Of a stretch of 64,000 bases of DNA, positions 1 through 12,706 are shown piece after piece. The notes under the pieces were generated by a model. That model was not told where the DNA came from and searched no databases. It saw only the letters and a program-made list of their open reading frames with translations. The first letter of the stretch is position 1; every line of letters begins with the position of its first letter. This DNA comes from Balamuthia mandrillaris (Eukaryota; Discosea; Longamoebia; Balamuthiidae): NCBI GenBank assembly GCA_031835245.1, contig JAVKOQ010000018.1, forward strand, positions 191,001 to 255,000, written 5' to 3'. The translations under genes and the position numbers were made by a program.

Positions 1-969
1 TCACCGTACACAAAGGCAGTTGGAACTGGCAAGAATCTCAGTCATATGAGTGAGCTTAAGAGAGGGAGATAGGTACTGCTGATTCTTTGCTCAGTTTCAG
101 CCTGGCTGGCATAGCCCCTGCAACTCAATGCTGCTGGCCCAACAAACGAACGGAGAGAAGGCGTTGGTGTGGTGAGGCCTGCCAGGTGCAAAATCCCCCT
201 CCCCTTCATTCTTGCTGACAAACCAAAATAACAAGAGGGACCTCTGCGTACTACGCTATTCTTCTTCTTTGTCTACCAACGTAAAAAAAAATAAATTAAG
301 TTGCAACGAAAGCGGAGAAGAATGCATGGCCCCTCGTTCACTTTTTTTTTGTGCTGGCTCCTGTCCTCCGCTACCTTCTCTTGAGCGGCAGTAGGAGGTA
401 TGCATTCATTCTCACCGGAAAGGGGGTGAGGGAGGGTGGCGGTACGGCCTGCTGCAGGTCGCCTCGTTAAAGCACTGCCAGCGCTTGCAAGACCGAGAAA
501 GGCTTCCAGCTCTGTTCCCGTAAAGATGTAGTGACCTTGCTTGACCTTGAGCTGATTTCCTATGTTGCTGCATTTATCAGCAGGTCTATCAGGGTCCAAG
601 TGTACTGTACCTTTGGACCAAGTATGGATGCTACGAAACAGCTGCTGCCCATTCTGGTGAGATGATTTCTGGCTCCTGTCGTCATTCTCCTTCTTGCCTG
701 TTCCGTCTCCGGTTTCTTTTCTATTATCCTGAGTGCTCCAAAATCTACCTTGAAGTCCTTCGTCTCGCTTTGAGACCCTTTTTTTCATAACTACCTTCAG
801 CTATTGAGGAAAAACCTGAGGCGCAAGTAGAAGCGTAGGTTTGGTGGTTTGAGCGTTTTTAGCTTTATCGTGGTTGGATGCAAATGCTGCGTTTGAGGAA
901 TGGTGCCCTCTCGTCCCTAGCCACAGATTTTCTTTTCTCCCTTTTCCCTTGGCTCTCGCCCATGAGCTT
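1..969. other. Region without a confident gene
   Basis: I recognise no conserved protein on either strand. One minus-strand frame stays open from about 788 to 273 (171 codons). Its composition is ordinary, it has no motif I know, and it ends in a run encoded by A/T-rich sequence, so it may be chance or one exon of an unplaced gene. No tRNA-like fold or obvious repeat is visible before the hexanucleotide array. Confidence 0.4.
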
Positions 970-995
970 CAAAGGCCTTTCTCCTCTTCTTCTTT

Positions 996-1244
996 CTCCC
1001 TCTCCTTCTCCTTCTCCTTCTCCTTCTCCTTCTCCTTCTCCTTCTCCTTCTCCTTCTTGTCCTTCTCCCTCTCCTTCTCCTTCTCCTTCTCCTTCTCCTT
1101 CTCCTTCTCCTTCTCCTTCTGCTTCTGCTTCTCCTTCTCCTTCTCCTTCTCCTTCTCCTTCACCTTCACCTTCTCCTTCTCCTTCTCCTTCTCCTTCTCC
1201 TTCTCCTTCTCCTTCTCCTTCTCCTTCTCCTTCTCCTTCTCCTT
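996..1244. repeat. CTTCTC hexanucleotide array
   Basis: About 250 bp of almost pure CTCCTT/CTTCTC hexamers with a few single-base variants such as TGCTTC and CACCTT. It lies just upstream of the TRMT11 start, on the pyrimidine-rich strand of that gene. Because the unit is a multiple of three it keeps all frames open (Ser-Pro, Ser-Phe or Lys-Glu dipeptides), so the long open frames across it are not evidence of coding. It may sit in a 5' UTR or 5' intron. Confidence 0.9.
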
Positions 1245-1356
1245 GTCCGGGAGAGAAGGGTTGTTGTTTTGGCGGGGAACATGCTCATTGGCGCAAAAGA
1301 CTGATTTCGTGGTGTCTATTTTTGGAGGAGGCGAGTGATTGAGAAAGAAAAGAGAG

Positions 1357-3532
1357 ATGGAAAGGCAGGAGGAGAGAAGGGAGGACTGGCCCAACGGCAA
1401 TGGCATGCCCTTCGGCTCGGACACCGTCGAGTACCTGTGCTACTTCTACCACCAACGCCTGGACTTTAGGTTACCGGAGCTGCACGCCTTGGCGCAGATG
1501 TTCGGCCACCCGCTCCGCTACAGCGCTTACGACCCGGAGGTTCAGTTCATTCGTTTGGTTTTTTATTTCAAGCTCTTCTTTGATCTGATCCTCACCTCAA
1601 CATTTTCTTGGGCAGCGTCCGTTCATACGAGTAAAATTGCCTTCAGAGCAAGCGGCCAAAGACATTGCTTCTCGTTCTGTTCTGATCAAGTATTTGCTTT
1701 TTCTATCATTGTTTTTGTTTCATCTTTTTGAACATTTGCTTTTGGATCTGGACACACACACAGGGGATTTTTCGAAGTGTGGGGCACAGGAGAGACCTAC
1801 GAAGAGTTGATGCGCTCTATTGAAGATTTTCCTCTTCATAAAAAAGTAACCCTTCCTTTGTTCTTCCTTATTTCCTCTTTGGCTTTTGCTCTGCTTATCT
1901 CTTTCGTTGTTCGCTTCTCCTCGTTCTCTTCTCTGCCTCTTCCTCTACCGCTGCCTCTCTGCCTCTCTGTTTCCCTCCACTCCTCTCGTCTTCGCTATCT
2001 CTCCTCTCCTCTCCTTTGTGGATGGCTAACAGTGTGCGTGTGTGCGTTTCGCCAACACAGGAGCCGTATTACAGCCAGGACACAACGTTCAAGCTGAACG
2101 TGGATGCTTTTGGTCGCCGTTATTCCCGAGGCCAGCAGCTCGATATCATCAAGCGGTTCGCACATATTCCATTCCTGGGAAAGGTCGATCTCAAAAATGC
2201 CCAACATTCATTCTGGATCATGGAAGAGCTTGGCCACCTGCCCGAGGAGGGCAGTCCTCCTCGCATGATATACTTTGGACGTCAGGTATCCCTTTTTCTT
2301 ACTCCTTCCTCGTAGCCATCTTTCTCTGCTTCCAAATTCTTTTTTAAGTTGCTAAGCACAAGCAAATGGGTTAATAGATAGCATTGGGGGCTAGGCATCT
2401 TATAGAAAAGTTTACTTTGAAGAAGCGGGGTTACTTGGGAACCACCTCCATGAGTAGCGAGTGGTCTTTGTTAATGGCCAACCAGGGCATGGTTCTTCCT
2501 AACCATCTTGTGTATGATCCATTTGCTGGAACAGGTTCACCTTCTCTCTATCCCCCCTCTCTCTTCCTCTTCCTTCTCTCTCTCTCTCTCTCTCTCTCTC
2601 CTTTTAAACTGATAACATCAATATTTAAGGAAGTATATTGGTGCCACCTGCTTATTTCGGAGCCAAAGTAATGGGCAGTGACATTGATCCTCGTGTGCTG
2701 CGTGGCAAAGGTTCATATCTCATTTGTTCCTTTTATGCACGCTCTCTGTTCTCTCTCACTCAAAATGCTTCATTCCTTCATCTTTCTACAGAGGGTCGGT
2801 CCATATTTACCAACTTTGCGCAGTACGACTTGAAGGGAATAGTGGATTTGGTTGTATCTGATACTTCGCGCCCTTGTTGGCGTCCTTCTCCTTGGTTCGA
2901 CGCTGTTATTTGTGATCGTATGTTGCTTTTTTTTTTCTGCAATGATGATGCCAGAACGTTCCTGATCTTTTTTCCCATTCCTGTCCCTTAAAACTACCAC
3001 ACAAAAGCACCCTACGGAGTGCGAGCAGGAGGAAAGAAGGTAGGCAAAAAAGATAAGCCTGGTCGGCAAAAAGCCAAGCAGCGAAGAGTAGAAAGGTATC
3101 CCTCCAATTAACTCAAAACAAAAACACGTGCGCTAACAAGCTTTGCTCTGCAATGCAGTAGCAACACTGCTCATATTCCTCAATGTGTGTCCTATGAGAT
3201 ACCTGAAGTTCTCAAAGATCTTATTGATTTTAGTGCTAGAACTCTCAAGCTAGGTGGGCGTCTTGTCTACTGGCTTCCCACCACCGACCTGTGCGTATTC
3301 TCCTAGCAATATTTATTTATTTGATTCCCTTTCCTTTTTAATTGTTTTCCTCTCTCCTTCTCTTAATGAATGAAACAGCTATCAGGAGAGCGATCTGCCG
3401 CGGCATCCTTGTTTGCAGCTGCGAGCAAACAGCGAACACATCATGACCAGAAGACTCCGCAGAAGGCTCATCACCATGGAAAAGATTCTCGATTTCGATC
3501 TCGCCCTTCATGCCAATCTTCCTGTACCTTCA

Positions 3533-3589
<57 letters not shown>

Positions 3590-3851
3590 CCTTTTTTGTT
3601 CTGCTCTTCTTTTTTTCTCGTTCTTTTTTTTCCTGGTGATGACGATATAAAAACAACAGCTGGAGGAATACGGAGTGCTTAGCCCAACGATAACCAACAT
3701 TGGTGATTATTACTTCAAACGAGGGCAGTACGCTGAAGTGGAAGACGAGGACGAAGCGGTGGAAGAGGAGGAAGAGGAAGCAGCAACAAGAAGAGTGAAA
3801 AAGAACAACAAAAGAAAGCAGCAAGGCGGCAGCCCAACTCAGCAGCAGTAG
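1357..3851 (+). CDS. TRMT11: tRNA (guanine(10)-N2)-methyltransferase, TRMT11 type
   Basis: Catalytic subunit of the enzyme that forms m2G at position 10 of tRNA with SAM; in the known family it works with TRMT112. Eleven exons fit with correct phases: 1357-1539, 1616-1689, 1764-1845, 2061-2285, 2378-2534, 2630-2710, 2792-2917, 3008-3095, 3159-3290, 3379-3523, 3660-3851, giving about 494 aa (human protein about 463). The N-terminal part has the family FYHQRLDFRLPEL-like segment. The middle has the SAM loop DPFAGTGS, then the acidic GSDID after beta 2, then the catalytic DPPYG, whose codons are split across an intron. The C-terminal part has DLPRHPC and RRLITMEK, typical of Trm11. An acidic then Lys/Gln-rich tail follows. 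The start is the first ATG of the conserved frame, directly after the hexamer array. Two introns contain CT tracts. Confidence 0.93.
3535..3586. repeat. (CT)n microsatellite in TRMT11 intron
   Basis: About 50 bp of TC dinucleotides in the last intron of the TRMT11 gene, just downstream of the donor at 3524. A shorter CT tract lies at about 2578-2602 in another intron of the same gene. Confidence 0.9.
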
Positions 3852-4030
3852 TCGTTTCTTCAAAGAAAATACATCACTTTCAACTTCTACTACTACAACA
3901 AGCAAAGACTGGTGCTCCACCTACCTTATGCTCTTGCGTCCTTTTTTCTGCTTCTTCTTTGCAACTATCTCATTCTAGCGCTGCTTTGCCTCTGCTCTTC
4001 CTCTTCTAGTTATCGTTGTTGGACCTCCTC

Positions 4031-5110
4031 TTAGTTTTGATGAAGAGAAAGAGTACGGAGGCGGTTTCGCAGCTGCTCCAAAAGGAGTTTGTCTGTTTGG
4101 GTGAGACTCTTTTGTTGCTGGAGACTGAGGATGGCCGCTCTCAACTTGGCTATCTGCTCTCTCTTCAACTCCTTGTCCTCGTTGGCAACGCTGATAACAT
4201 TGTGGCTCAATCAGACTTTCTTGCTTCAAACACCAGAAGAAACAAGAGAAAGAACGTACATGTGCTGCGCTTGTGCGACAGTGGTGTTGTGTCTCCACTC
4301 TTTGAACATGCGCAGCAACGACTGCCACCTTTGGCTTGGGTTCTGGTTCTCCAAAGTGTTGGTACTCTTTGTTCTCATCATCTTCAAGTTGTTATCCAAC
4401 TTGCTTAGGTCTGAAGAGAAGAGCAAAACATGTGAGTGATAGAGGGGGTGAGAGAGGACAAAAGCAAGAGCTGTGTCTTTAACATGAGCAAGAAGAGTTG
4501 ACGAGTTCTCTTTACCTTGGAGGTCATCGCTGGACAGTTGTTTTGGTAACGAAGGACGAACAGACTTGGGTTCTTCTTTTTCTTTTTTTAAAAAAAATGT
4601 GAGTTGAAGTTAGGGAGAAGGAGGAGGGCAAAAAGAAGCAAACGAACTTTTGGCAGCGCTTGTAGTGATGGGAGAACCCAAGCCAAGGTCTGTCAGGTGG
4701 AGTGACTGCTCAAAGTTGGCAAGGGCCGTCTCGTGAAGGAACAAGAAGCCCCGTTCCAACCTATTCAACTCTTTGATGTGGTTCTGGCGTGTTGTAAAGG
4801 AGAGAGAGAGAGAGAGAGAAGAGAGAGAGAAGAGAGAGCAGAGAAGAGAGCAACGTGTCAACCCGAGGAGAACATGTAAGAAAATGGGAAATGAGGAAGA
4901 GAGAGAGCAGAGCAGAGAGGGGGGGGGGGGAGAGAGAAGAGCTTATACCTCGACATGACGAAGACGGTCCTCAGAGCTGAGTGTAGGGTCATAACGGAGA
5001 CTAAACAGCCGCTCCTTGATGGCAGAGATCTCTTGGAGCTTGTTGTTCAACGCCTTTTCAATTTTCTGTCTGTCCTCTCTTTCGCGCTGTGCCTCTTCCT
5101 CAGAAATCAT
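4031..5110 (-). CDS. Small coiled-coil protein of unknown family
   Basis: I do not recognise a family. Five exons join with matching phases on the minus strand: 5110-4949, 4783-4648, 4581-4516, 4410-4329, 4190-4031, giving about 201 aa. The protein begins MISEEEAQRE and is rich in Glu, Lys, Arg, Leu and Gln. It has helical segments with heptad-like leucines near residues 5-75 and 140-200, separated by a Ser/Pro/Lys linker, and no membrane segment. The C-terminal exon (LRAAILSLQQQK and on) looks like a canonical coiled coil, suggesting an adaptor or subunit of a helical complex; that is inference. The ATG at 5110 sits in a CACCATG context, and an upstream AG could mark a 5' UTR intron. The gene converges on TRMT11, with 179 bp between stops. 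Confidence 0.65.
4800..4846. repeat. (GA)n tract in intron
   Basis: Imperfect GA repeats in intron 1 of the minus-strand coiled-coil gene, so pyrimidine-rich on the coding strand. A second purine-rich stretch with a run of G follows at about 4895-4937. Confidence 0.85.
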
Positions 5111-5380
5111 GGTGGTGGTGGTATTCTGAACACAGGACACAAAGACTATGTTGAGCCAACCCTCCTCCCCCTCAAAAAAAAAAACTGCAAATACCTTTCC
5201 TGGATTTAAATAGTAAAAGGGGTGTGTGGCTGTGCAGCAAATATTTGTTTGTTGTGGCTGCAACTTCCTTTATCGATGTGGCACTGGTATACAAGCAGAA
5301 GTTCGTTCTTTTCTCTCCCCCCAAAAGGATAAGCCAGAAACTTCCCCCAGAGGCCTCGGTGGTGTTGCCCACCGCCAATG

Positions 5381-5458
5381 TTCCGTGTCGACGTGAATGC
5401 CTCTAACTCCAAAAAGGTAATTTATCCGATCAGATCACATTTTTCCGTGTCGACGTGA
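5381..5458. promoter_or_regulatory. Pair of identical 16-bp direct repeats
   Basis: TTCCGTGTCGACGTGA occurs at 5381-5396 and again at 5443-5458, in the gap between the 3' end of the dehalogenase-like gene and the 5' end of the coiled-coil gene. The repeats are exact and 62 bp apart. A related GTCGAC core occurs near 6915-6962, at the 5' end of the dehalogenase-like gene. A regulatory role is inference only. Confidence 0.35.
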
Positions 5459-5524
5459 CCGACACCACAAATCCCCTTTTTTTTTGTGCCAAGTTCTTTC
5501 TCAAGCATTTGTACAAAGTGGCAC

Positions 5525-6958
<1,434 letters not shown>

Positions 6959-7112
6959 GTCGACATGTAGGTGATCGAATTCGATCGGTGAAATAAGTGC
7001 TGACGTCAGCAGGCAAACAGAACGGAAGAAGCGAGAAAGAAGGGGTTGGGCTCCTCTTTTGTGATACTCTCCCCCCTCCTCCCCCTTCACAAGATCTTAC
7101 CGGTACACAGTC
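6959..7112. promoter_or_regulatory. Short divergent promoter region
   Basis: About 150 bp separate the preferred start of the minus-strand dehalogenase-like gene from the ATG of the plus-strand ankyrin-filamin gene. Both promoters must lie here or in transcribed sequence. It contains an AATTCGAT stretch and a TGACGTCA palindrome near 7000 (CRE-like). The factor is unknown, and the true dehalogenase start could shrink this region. Confidence 0.35.
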
Positions 7113-7922
7113 ATGCTGAGCTTGTTCCAATTGGCACGTACTGGAAATGTGGACAAGTTTCAAGAGTCGCTGAACAGCAGGGACGGCCAGTCGCAGCTCA
7201 ACTCCACCGATCAGTTCGGCTTCACCCCACTGTACGGATTACCCCCCCTGGAGCAAGCTTTCATCTCCAAACTGGGGTGGAGTGGTTGTTGAACTGACTC
7301 ATGCAATGCATCATTTGCAGACATTGGGCAGCACAAAAGGGAGAAGAGCGCATGGTGGAGCTGCTACTGCGCGCTGGGGTAGACCCTAACCTCCAGGACG
7401 GTAATGCTACTCCCCATCCATGCCATTCATTCATCGATTCGTTGAGCTTCCCTACTTAACTTGGAACGAATTCTAAACAACTCAACACCAGGAGAGGGCC
7501 AAACGGCGTTGCATTGGGCCATTGATAAAGCACATGCTGGTGTTGTTCGGCTGCTTATAGAGGCCGGTGCTGCTTTGGACGTTCAGGTTCATACCTTGTT
7601 CTCTTGCTGTCGTCACCCACTCTTGTCGCCTTCTTCTGATCACCGCTACGTATGTACAGGACAAGTTCAAGCACACAGCTCTTCACCGCGCAACGGCACT
7701 TGGACAGGGTAAAGTGGTGGCCCAATTGCTCCAGCATGGGGCGGACCCAAACCTGCAAAACCACAAAGGGTGGACCGCCCTCCACGTGGCTTGTTACTAC
7801 CATCGCAAGGGAATCGTCATCAGTTTGCTGGAGAGCTGTAATCCAACGAGAATGGATGTCAATCTCGCCAACAAAGATGGTTGGCAAGCTCTACATGTTC
7901 TCAGCATGCAAGGTTGCCTCCC

Positions 7923-7974
<52 letters not shown>

Positions 7975-8116
7975 CATTCTTTGTTGTCGGTATGTTTCGA
8001 TTTTATTGGTATTATTAACACATGTGTTATGTTTATCAGGCTTTACTGAGTTAGCTTTTGTGTTGGTTCGTAATGGTGCTAATCTCAACTACGCTAGCAA
8101 GGATGGCAGTTGCGTT

Positions 8117-8154
<38 letters not shown>

Positions 8155-8370
8155 GAATTGTTGGGCACATGGAATGCTTATCATTTTTTACGTGCAATCT
8201 ACAGACACGCCATTGCATTTAGCATGCAAGGCTGAAAGAGCTTCAACCATCAGACTATTGATGAATGTAGGAGCCAATCCCAACCTTCGCAATGCAAAAG
8301 GAAAACGACCAATCGACCTGCTCACCGACGATGACCTGAAACCTCTCGTCAAAGGTAAAACGCACAAGCG

Positions 8371-8402
<32 letters not shown>

Positions 8403-10417
8403 CAGAATACTTAAGGTAATACTGTTTTGTTCTGTTTCTCTGGTTTGTTTTTGCAAAAGCTGCGCCGAGTGAGGGACAACAAAGCGTTGCATTTGGACCA
8501 GGACTCAAAGAAGGGTTGGAAGGACGAGAGAGTAGACTCATCATCGTGACGCCTCAAAAAATGGTACAAGAAAGAACGCTCCGTCCTTCTGCCTTCTCTC
8601 TGGAACTGCGTTGGCTTCGTCCTCTTGCTGAGGATGAAGAGGATGAGCCGGAAGCGCTGGAAGAGGAGGATGAGGCGCTCACTGTGAAAGGAAGCGTGGA
8701 GCAACCGCCGTATGAGGCAGACGCCAAGTTTGGGTCTATGTTGGCTAATTATACTGCGCCAAGGTATGTTACTTTTTCTCCTTTGGTCCAGTTTTCTTCG
8801 CCTGTTATTCATTAGTAACAAAAAAAGGCCTGGAGTCTATCGGTTGGAAATAGCGTACCAAGGCAAACCTTTGCAACTCTCTCCTTGGGAAGTTAATATC
8901 AAAGCAGGTCTCTCTCTCTCTCTCTTCGCTGCTGATAAACTAACTGACTCGAAAAAACAGTCAAAACCGATGCATCACGATGTGTGGCAACTGGAGAGGG
9001 CCTACAAGGAGGCAAAGTAGGTCAGCCAAATACTTTCACTATAGAAGCTCGTGATACAGATGGCGTACCACGAATGCGAGGCGGGGATCATTTCATGGTA
9101 AGGCTAAAACTGATACAGGCGTTAACCAGCGAGGAACTGGGTGCCACTGCAGAAGAAAACAAAGATAGCTCATCTCCAGTTACGCACCAGAGGAAAAAAG
9201 GAGGAGGCGGCGAAGACAGCGGGTCCCACTCCACAAGGAAGCAACGGACAAAGGGCACAAGCTCCAAGCCTCACCACCATCACAACAAGGGCAAGAAAAA
9301 GAAAAAGAAGCCTCGAACAGACGTTACTATAAATGATCGTAAGGTTTGTTGCTCTCTACTCCTTTCTTTCTCCTCTTCCTGTTCTTCTTTTTTTGTATCT
9401 GCGGTTTCTTAATCGGATTTCAAAACCTAGGATGGAACGTACTCAGTACAGTACAAAGTGGCAAAAGCGGGACTCTTTCGTATCACAGTGAGGTTGGGCA
9501 AACGCAAGACCGGCGAAATGATAGCAGGTAGTCCTTTCATGGTGGCCGTTGGTACGGAGGAGCAGCGCGCAGCCATGTTGGCAAGAGCAAAGGCTGGAGC
9601 CGACTCTGACCTTGCCTTAAGTGAGCACAGCTCTTCGGAGTGGAAATCCGCCAACAGCGCGTTTGATGGCAGCGAGACTGACAGCGGAACCCTCATACCT
9701 GTTTCACGACAACAAAGAAGCTCCTCTTCTTCCTCCTCAAGGAATCCCCTCGCCTTCATTCTGCCTTCTGCGAGCAGCAGTGGCAGCGTAAAGATTGTAC
9801 CTTCTCCAAGAGAGCAAGAAGAAGAGGAAGAACCCCCTGCTGAGGCACTTAGCTCTAGAAGAGGAACCGCTTCAGAAAGAGGAGGAAAAGGTGAAGAGGT
9901 GGCTGCACTGCGACAAGAAGTGGAACGTTTGAAGCAGGAAAACTCGTCTTTGCAGCAACAAAAATTGGAGGCACAGGAACAAAATATGAAGCTACAACAA
10001 GAGCTGCTTCGCAAAGAGCACGAACTGCTGCAGCTAAAAGAACAGCAGCTCTCACAGTCTCCATCAACAAACCGCAGAGCAACAGCATATCAAGAAGAAG
10101 GATCATCGCCAGCCTCTGAGCAGGACCTTGTTGTTGTGGAACGGTTAAAGAAGGACCTTCGTAAAGAAAGACAGAAACAGCAGTGTGGCATTTGCGGAAA
10201 GGCTCCTCGTAAAATGCTGCTCTTCCCCTGCCTTCATTTCCTCTACTGTGAGGTTTGCGTAAGCCGGATGGATGCCTGCATGAGGTACATTTTTACCTTA
10301 GTTTTCTCCTCTCGTCTCTCTTCTCTGCTTCCAGCCCTTACGCTTACATTTTGTCTGATGAACATTAATAGCTGTGGGAGCAAAGTAACAGGCTACAGTA
10401 ACGTCCGTGAGTGGTAG
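7113..10417 (+). CDS. Ankyrin-repeat, filamin-repeat and RING-finger protein
   Basis: Eleven exons fit: 7113-7231, 7321-7400, 7492-7586, 7660-7912, 8040-8108, 8205-8354, 8460-8763, 8828-8907, 8961-9343, 9431-10284, 10372-10417, about 810 aa. Residues about 1-280 hold six or seven ankyrin repeats (TALHWAIDKAHAG, TALHRATALGQG, TPLHLACKAERAS). Residues about 290-590 contain two filamin-like Ig folds: one ends at YRLEIAYQGKPLQLSPWEV, the other has KDGTYSVQYKVAKAG and IAGSPFMV and is interrupted by a low-complexity Lys/His/Ser insert. A Glu/Gln coiled coil follows, then a C-terminal C3HC4-type RING (CGICGK, PCLHFLYCEVC, CGSKVTG), the last part encoded by the small final exon. A RING suggests E3 ubiquitin-ligase activity; the ankyrin and filamin parts would bind client or cytoskeletal proteins. 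The start is the first ATG of the ankyrin frame. Confidence 0.9.
7918..7972. repeat. (CT)n microsatellite in intron
   Basis: About 50 bp of CT dinucleotides in an intron of the ankyrin-filamin gene. A second CT tract lies at about 8117-8150 in the next intron. At about 8371-8402 a GA tract breaks the usual strand preference. Confidence 0.9.
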
Positions 10418-10834
10418 CAAGCAAGTGGACGCTCCCATCTTGCCCACATAACGGGAAGAAGGACGACCTCGGTTCTCTGTAATGATAGAGGAAAGAAGAG
10501 CGTGTCTCTTCACTCCTGAGTTCTCTGTACATATCCTCAAACATTAATGATCAAGCGTAGCAAGAGGAAGGAAGAGCGTATCTCTTCACCCCTCCTGCTT
10601 TTTTGCCCATCCTCCTTGTCCTTTCCCCTTCTCTTTCCATCTCATCGTCGCTCTTGTCTCCGTCTCTCTCTCTCAATTCTCAAGGGGCCATAAAAATCCT
10701 TAATATTTCGTGATTTTTTGCTTAATTTTAAAGGATATCGAAAAAAATGCAACACCTAACCTTTTCAGTCTGTTTATCGCCAACTTTTGTCCTCAAATTC
10801 AATATTTATTTGCTTCGGAGAGGAAGAAAAAGGA
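10418..10834. other. Intergenic: 3' flank and promoter
   Basis: No coding potential recognised. A 14-bp phrase (GGAAGAAGAGCGTG or close) recurs near 10490 and 10568. A T/A-rich stretch at 10680-10760 precedes the glycine C-acetyltransferase gene and probably holds its promoter. Confidence 0.4.
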
Positions 10835-12612
10835 ATGAGGAGCAGAGGCAGTAGTAGCTTCGTTCTGGCCAGGACCACCACCGCTACCACCATCCCCAAC
10901 AGCAGCAGCCTTCTCCTTCGTAGTAGCGCTGCTGTTGCCAGTGGCAAGCGGGGTCACGCCACAAGCAGCAGCAGCAGCAGCAGCCAAGTGTACGCCGCTA
11001 CGCTGCAACCGAGGCTTGTGCGCACGCTGCAGGAGATCAAGGAGGAGGGCCTCTACAAGAACGAAAGGGTCATCACCTCCCCCCAGTCCAGCAACATCTC
11101 TGTCCAAAACAGAGAGGGACAGGTCCTCAACTTTTGCGCCAACAACTACCTCGGCCTGGCTGACAACAAGGACCTCATCGAGGCCGGCAAGCGGTACATG
11201 GACAAGTACGGCCTGGGCCTCGCCTCTGTGCGCTTCATCTGCGGCACGCAAAACATCCACAAGGAGCTGGAGCAGAAGGTGACGAGCTTTCATCGCACCG
11301 AGGACACCATTCTCTACACCAGCTGCTGGGATGCCAACGGAGGCCTCTTTGAGATCATGCTGGGCGCGGAGGACGCCGTCATCAGCGATGCCCTCAACCA
11401 CGCCTCTATCATTGATGGCATCCGGCTGTGCAAGGCCAAGAGGTATCGTTACAAGCACTTGGACATGGAGGACCTGGAGGAGCAACTCAAAGCTGCTGAG
11501 GCTGCTGGCGCTCCGGTCAAGATGATTGCCACTGATGGTTTGTTTCTTTGCTCTTCTTGTTCTTGTTCTTGTTCTTGTTCTTGTTCTTGTTCTTGTTCTT
11601 GTTCTTCTTCTTGTTCTTGTTCTTGTTCTTGTTCTTGTTCTTGTTCTTGTTCTTGTTCTTGTTCTTCTTCTTCTTCTTGTTCTTGTTCTTGTTCTTGTTC
11701 TTCTTCTTGTTCTTCTTCTTCTTCTTCTTCTTCTTCTTCTTCTTCTTCTTCTTCTTCTTCTTCTTCTTCTTCTTCTCTTCTTCTCTTCATATTGTCTTAC
11801 ACATGTAATATTTATTTTAAAACAGGTGCATTCAGCATGGATGGAGACGTTGCTCCATTGGACAAGATCTGTGCTTTGGCAGACAAATATAAGGCTCTCG
11901 TCATGGTCGATGAAAGCCATGCCACCGGCTTTTTCGGGCCTACTGGTCGTGGTACCCCTGAGTACTTTGGCGTCATGGATCGCGTTGACGTCGTCAACTC
12001 CACTCTTGGCGTTCGTTATCTCTTCCATTGATCTTCATTCTTACCTCTTTCCTCTTTTTCTTTGCTCTTGTCTTTGTTCTCTTGTTTGCTTCCCTTCTTT
12101 GAGTGCGCATTACAAAGAGATGACCTAACGATTAAAAAAAAAAACAGAAAGCATTGGGGGGAGCAACAGGTGGCTACACTACTGGCAGAAAGGAGATCGT
12201 TGAGGCAAACGTTTCACGCCCTTACCTCTTCTCCAACACGCTGGCACCCGCTCTGGTGGGAGCCTCCATCCAAGTGTTCGACGTCCTGTCCGCCTCCACC
12301 AAGCTGCGAGACAAGCTGGAGCAAAACACCACCAAGTTCAGGACGGCCATGAAGGCGGCCGGTTTCCAGGTATTGGGTAACGACCTCCACCCAGTGGTCC
12401 CCATCATGCTGAAGGATGCTCGTCTGGCCGCTCAATTCGCGGACCAGATGTTGCAACACGGCATCTATGTCATCGGCTTCAGCTATCCAGTGGTGCCAAA
12501 GGGAGAGGCTCGCATTCGCGTGCAGCTCTCCGCCAAGCATAGCTCTGCTGACATCGACTCTGCCATTGATGCGTTTATCAAAGTTGGAAAGCAGCTCTCC
12601 GTCATCCGCTAA
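10835..12612 (+). CDS. GCAT: Glycine C-acetyltransferase (2-amino-3-ketobutyrate CoA ligase), mitochondrial
   Basis: PLP enzyme that cleaves 2-amino-3-oxobutyrate with CoA to glycine and acetyl-CoA, the second step of threonine degradation. Three exons: 10835-11537, 11826-12010, 12148-12612, about 450 aa. The N-terminal 60 residues are rich in Arg, Ser, Thr and Ala with few acids, a likely mitochondrial presequence. The alpha-oxoamine synthase fold follows: [27 protein letters not shown], the [11 protein letters not shown] segment, [12 protein letters not shown] with the PLP-contacting Asp, and [13 protein letters not shown] with the Schiff-base Lys. That Lys is the first codon of exon 3. Intron 1 is filled with TTGTTC and TTC repeats. 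The stop lies 95 bp from the ATG7 stop on the other strand. Confidence 0.95.
11547..11786. repeat. TTGTTC/TTC compound microsatellite in GCAT intron
   Basis: About 240 bp of TTGTTC hexamers grading into TTC trinucleotides fills nearly all of intron 1 (11538-11825). All frames stay open through it, giving misleading long open frames on both strands. On the coding strand it is a very long polypyrimidine tract ahead of the acceptor at 11825. Confidence 0.92.
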
Positions 12613-12706
12613 AACTTATTTTAAAGTTATGTAAGCTTTTATACTAACTAATCACCACAAAAAAGTTGATAGTATCCTATAAACTTTGCTCTATTGGTGC
12701 TTGTTA

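Noticed and set aside
874-1424. Long Ser-Pro, Ser-Phe and Lys-Glu open frames on both strands
   Set aside because: They exist only because the CTTCTC hexamer has a length divisible by three and contains no stop in any frame. No conserved sequence flanks them.
10799-12028. 409-codon minus-strand frame
   Set aside because: It is antisense to GCAT exons and repeats. The plus strand has conserved alpha-oxoamine synthase motifs, and the Arg-Thr runs come from the TTGTTC/TTC array.
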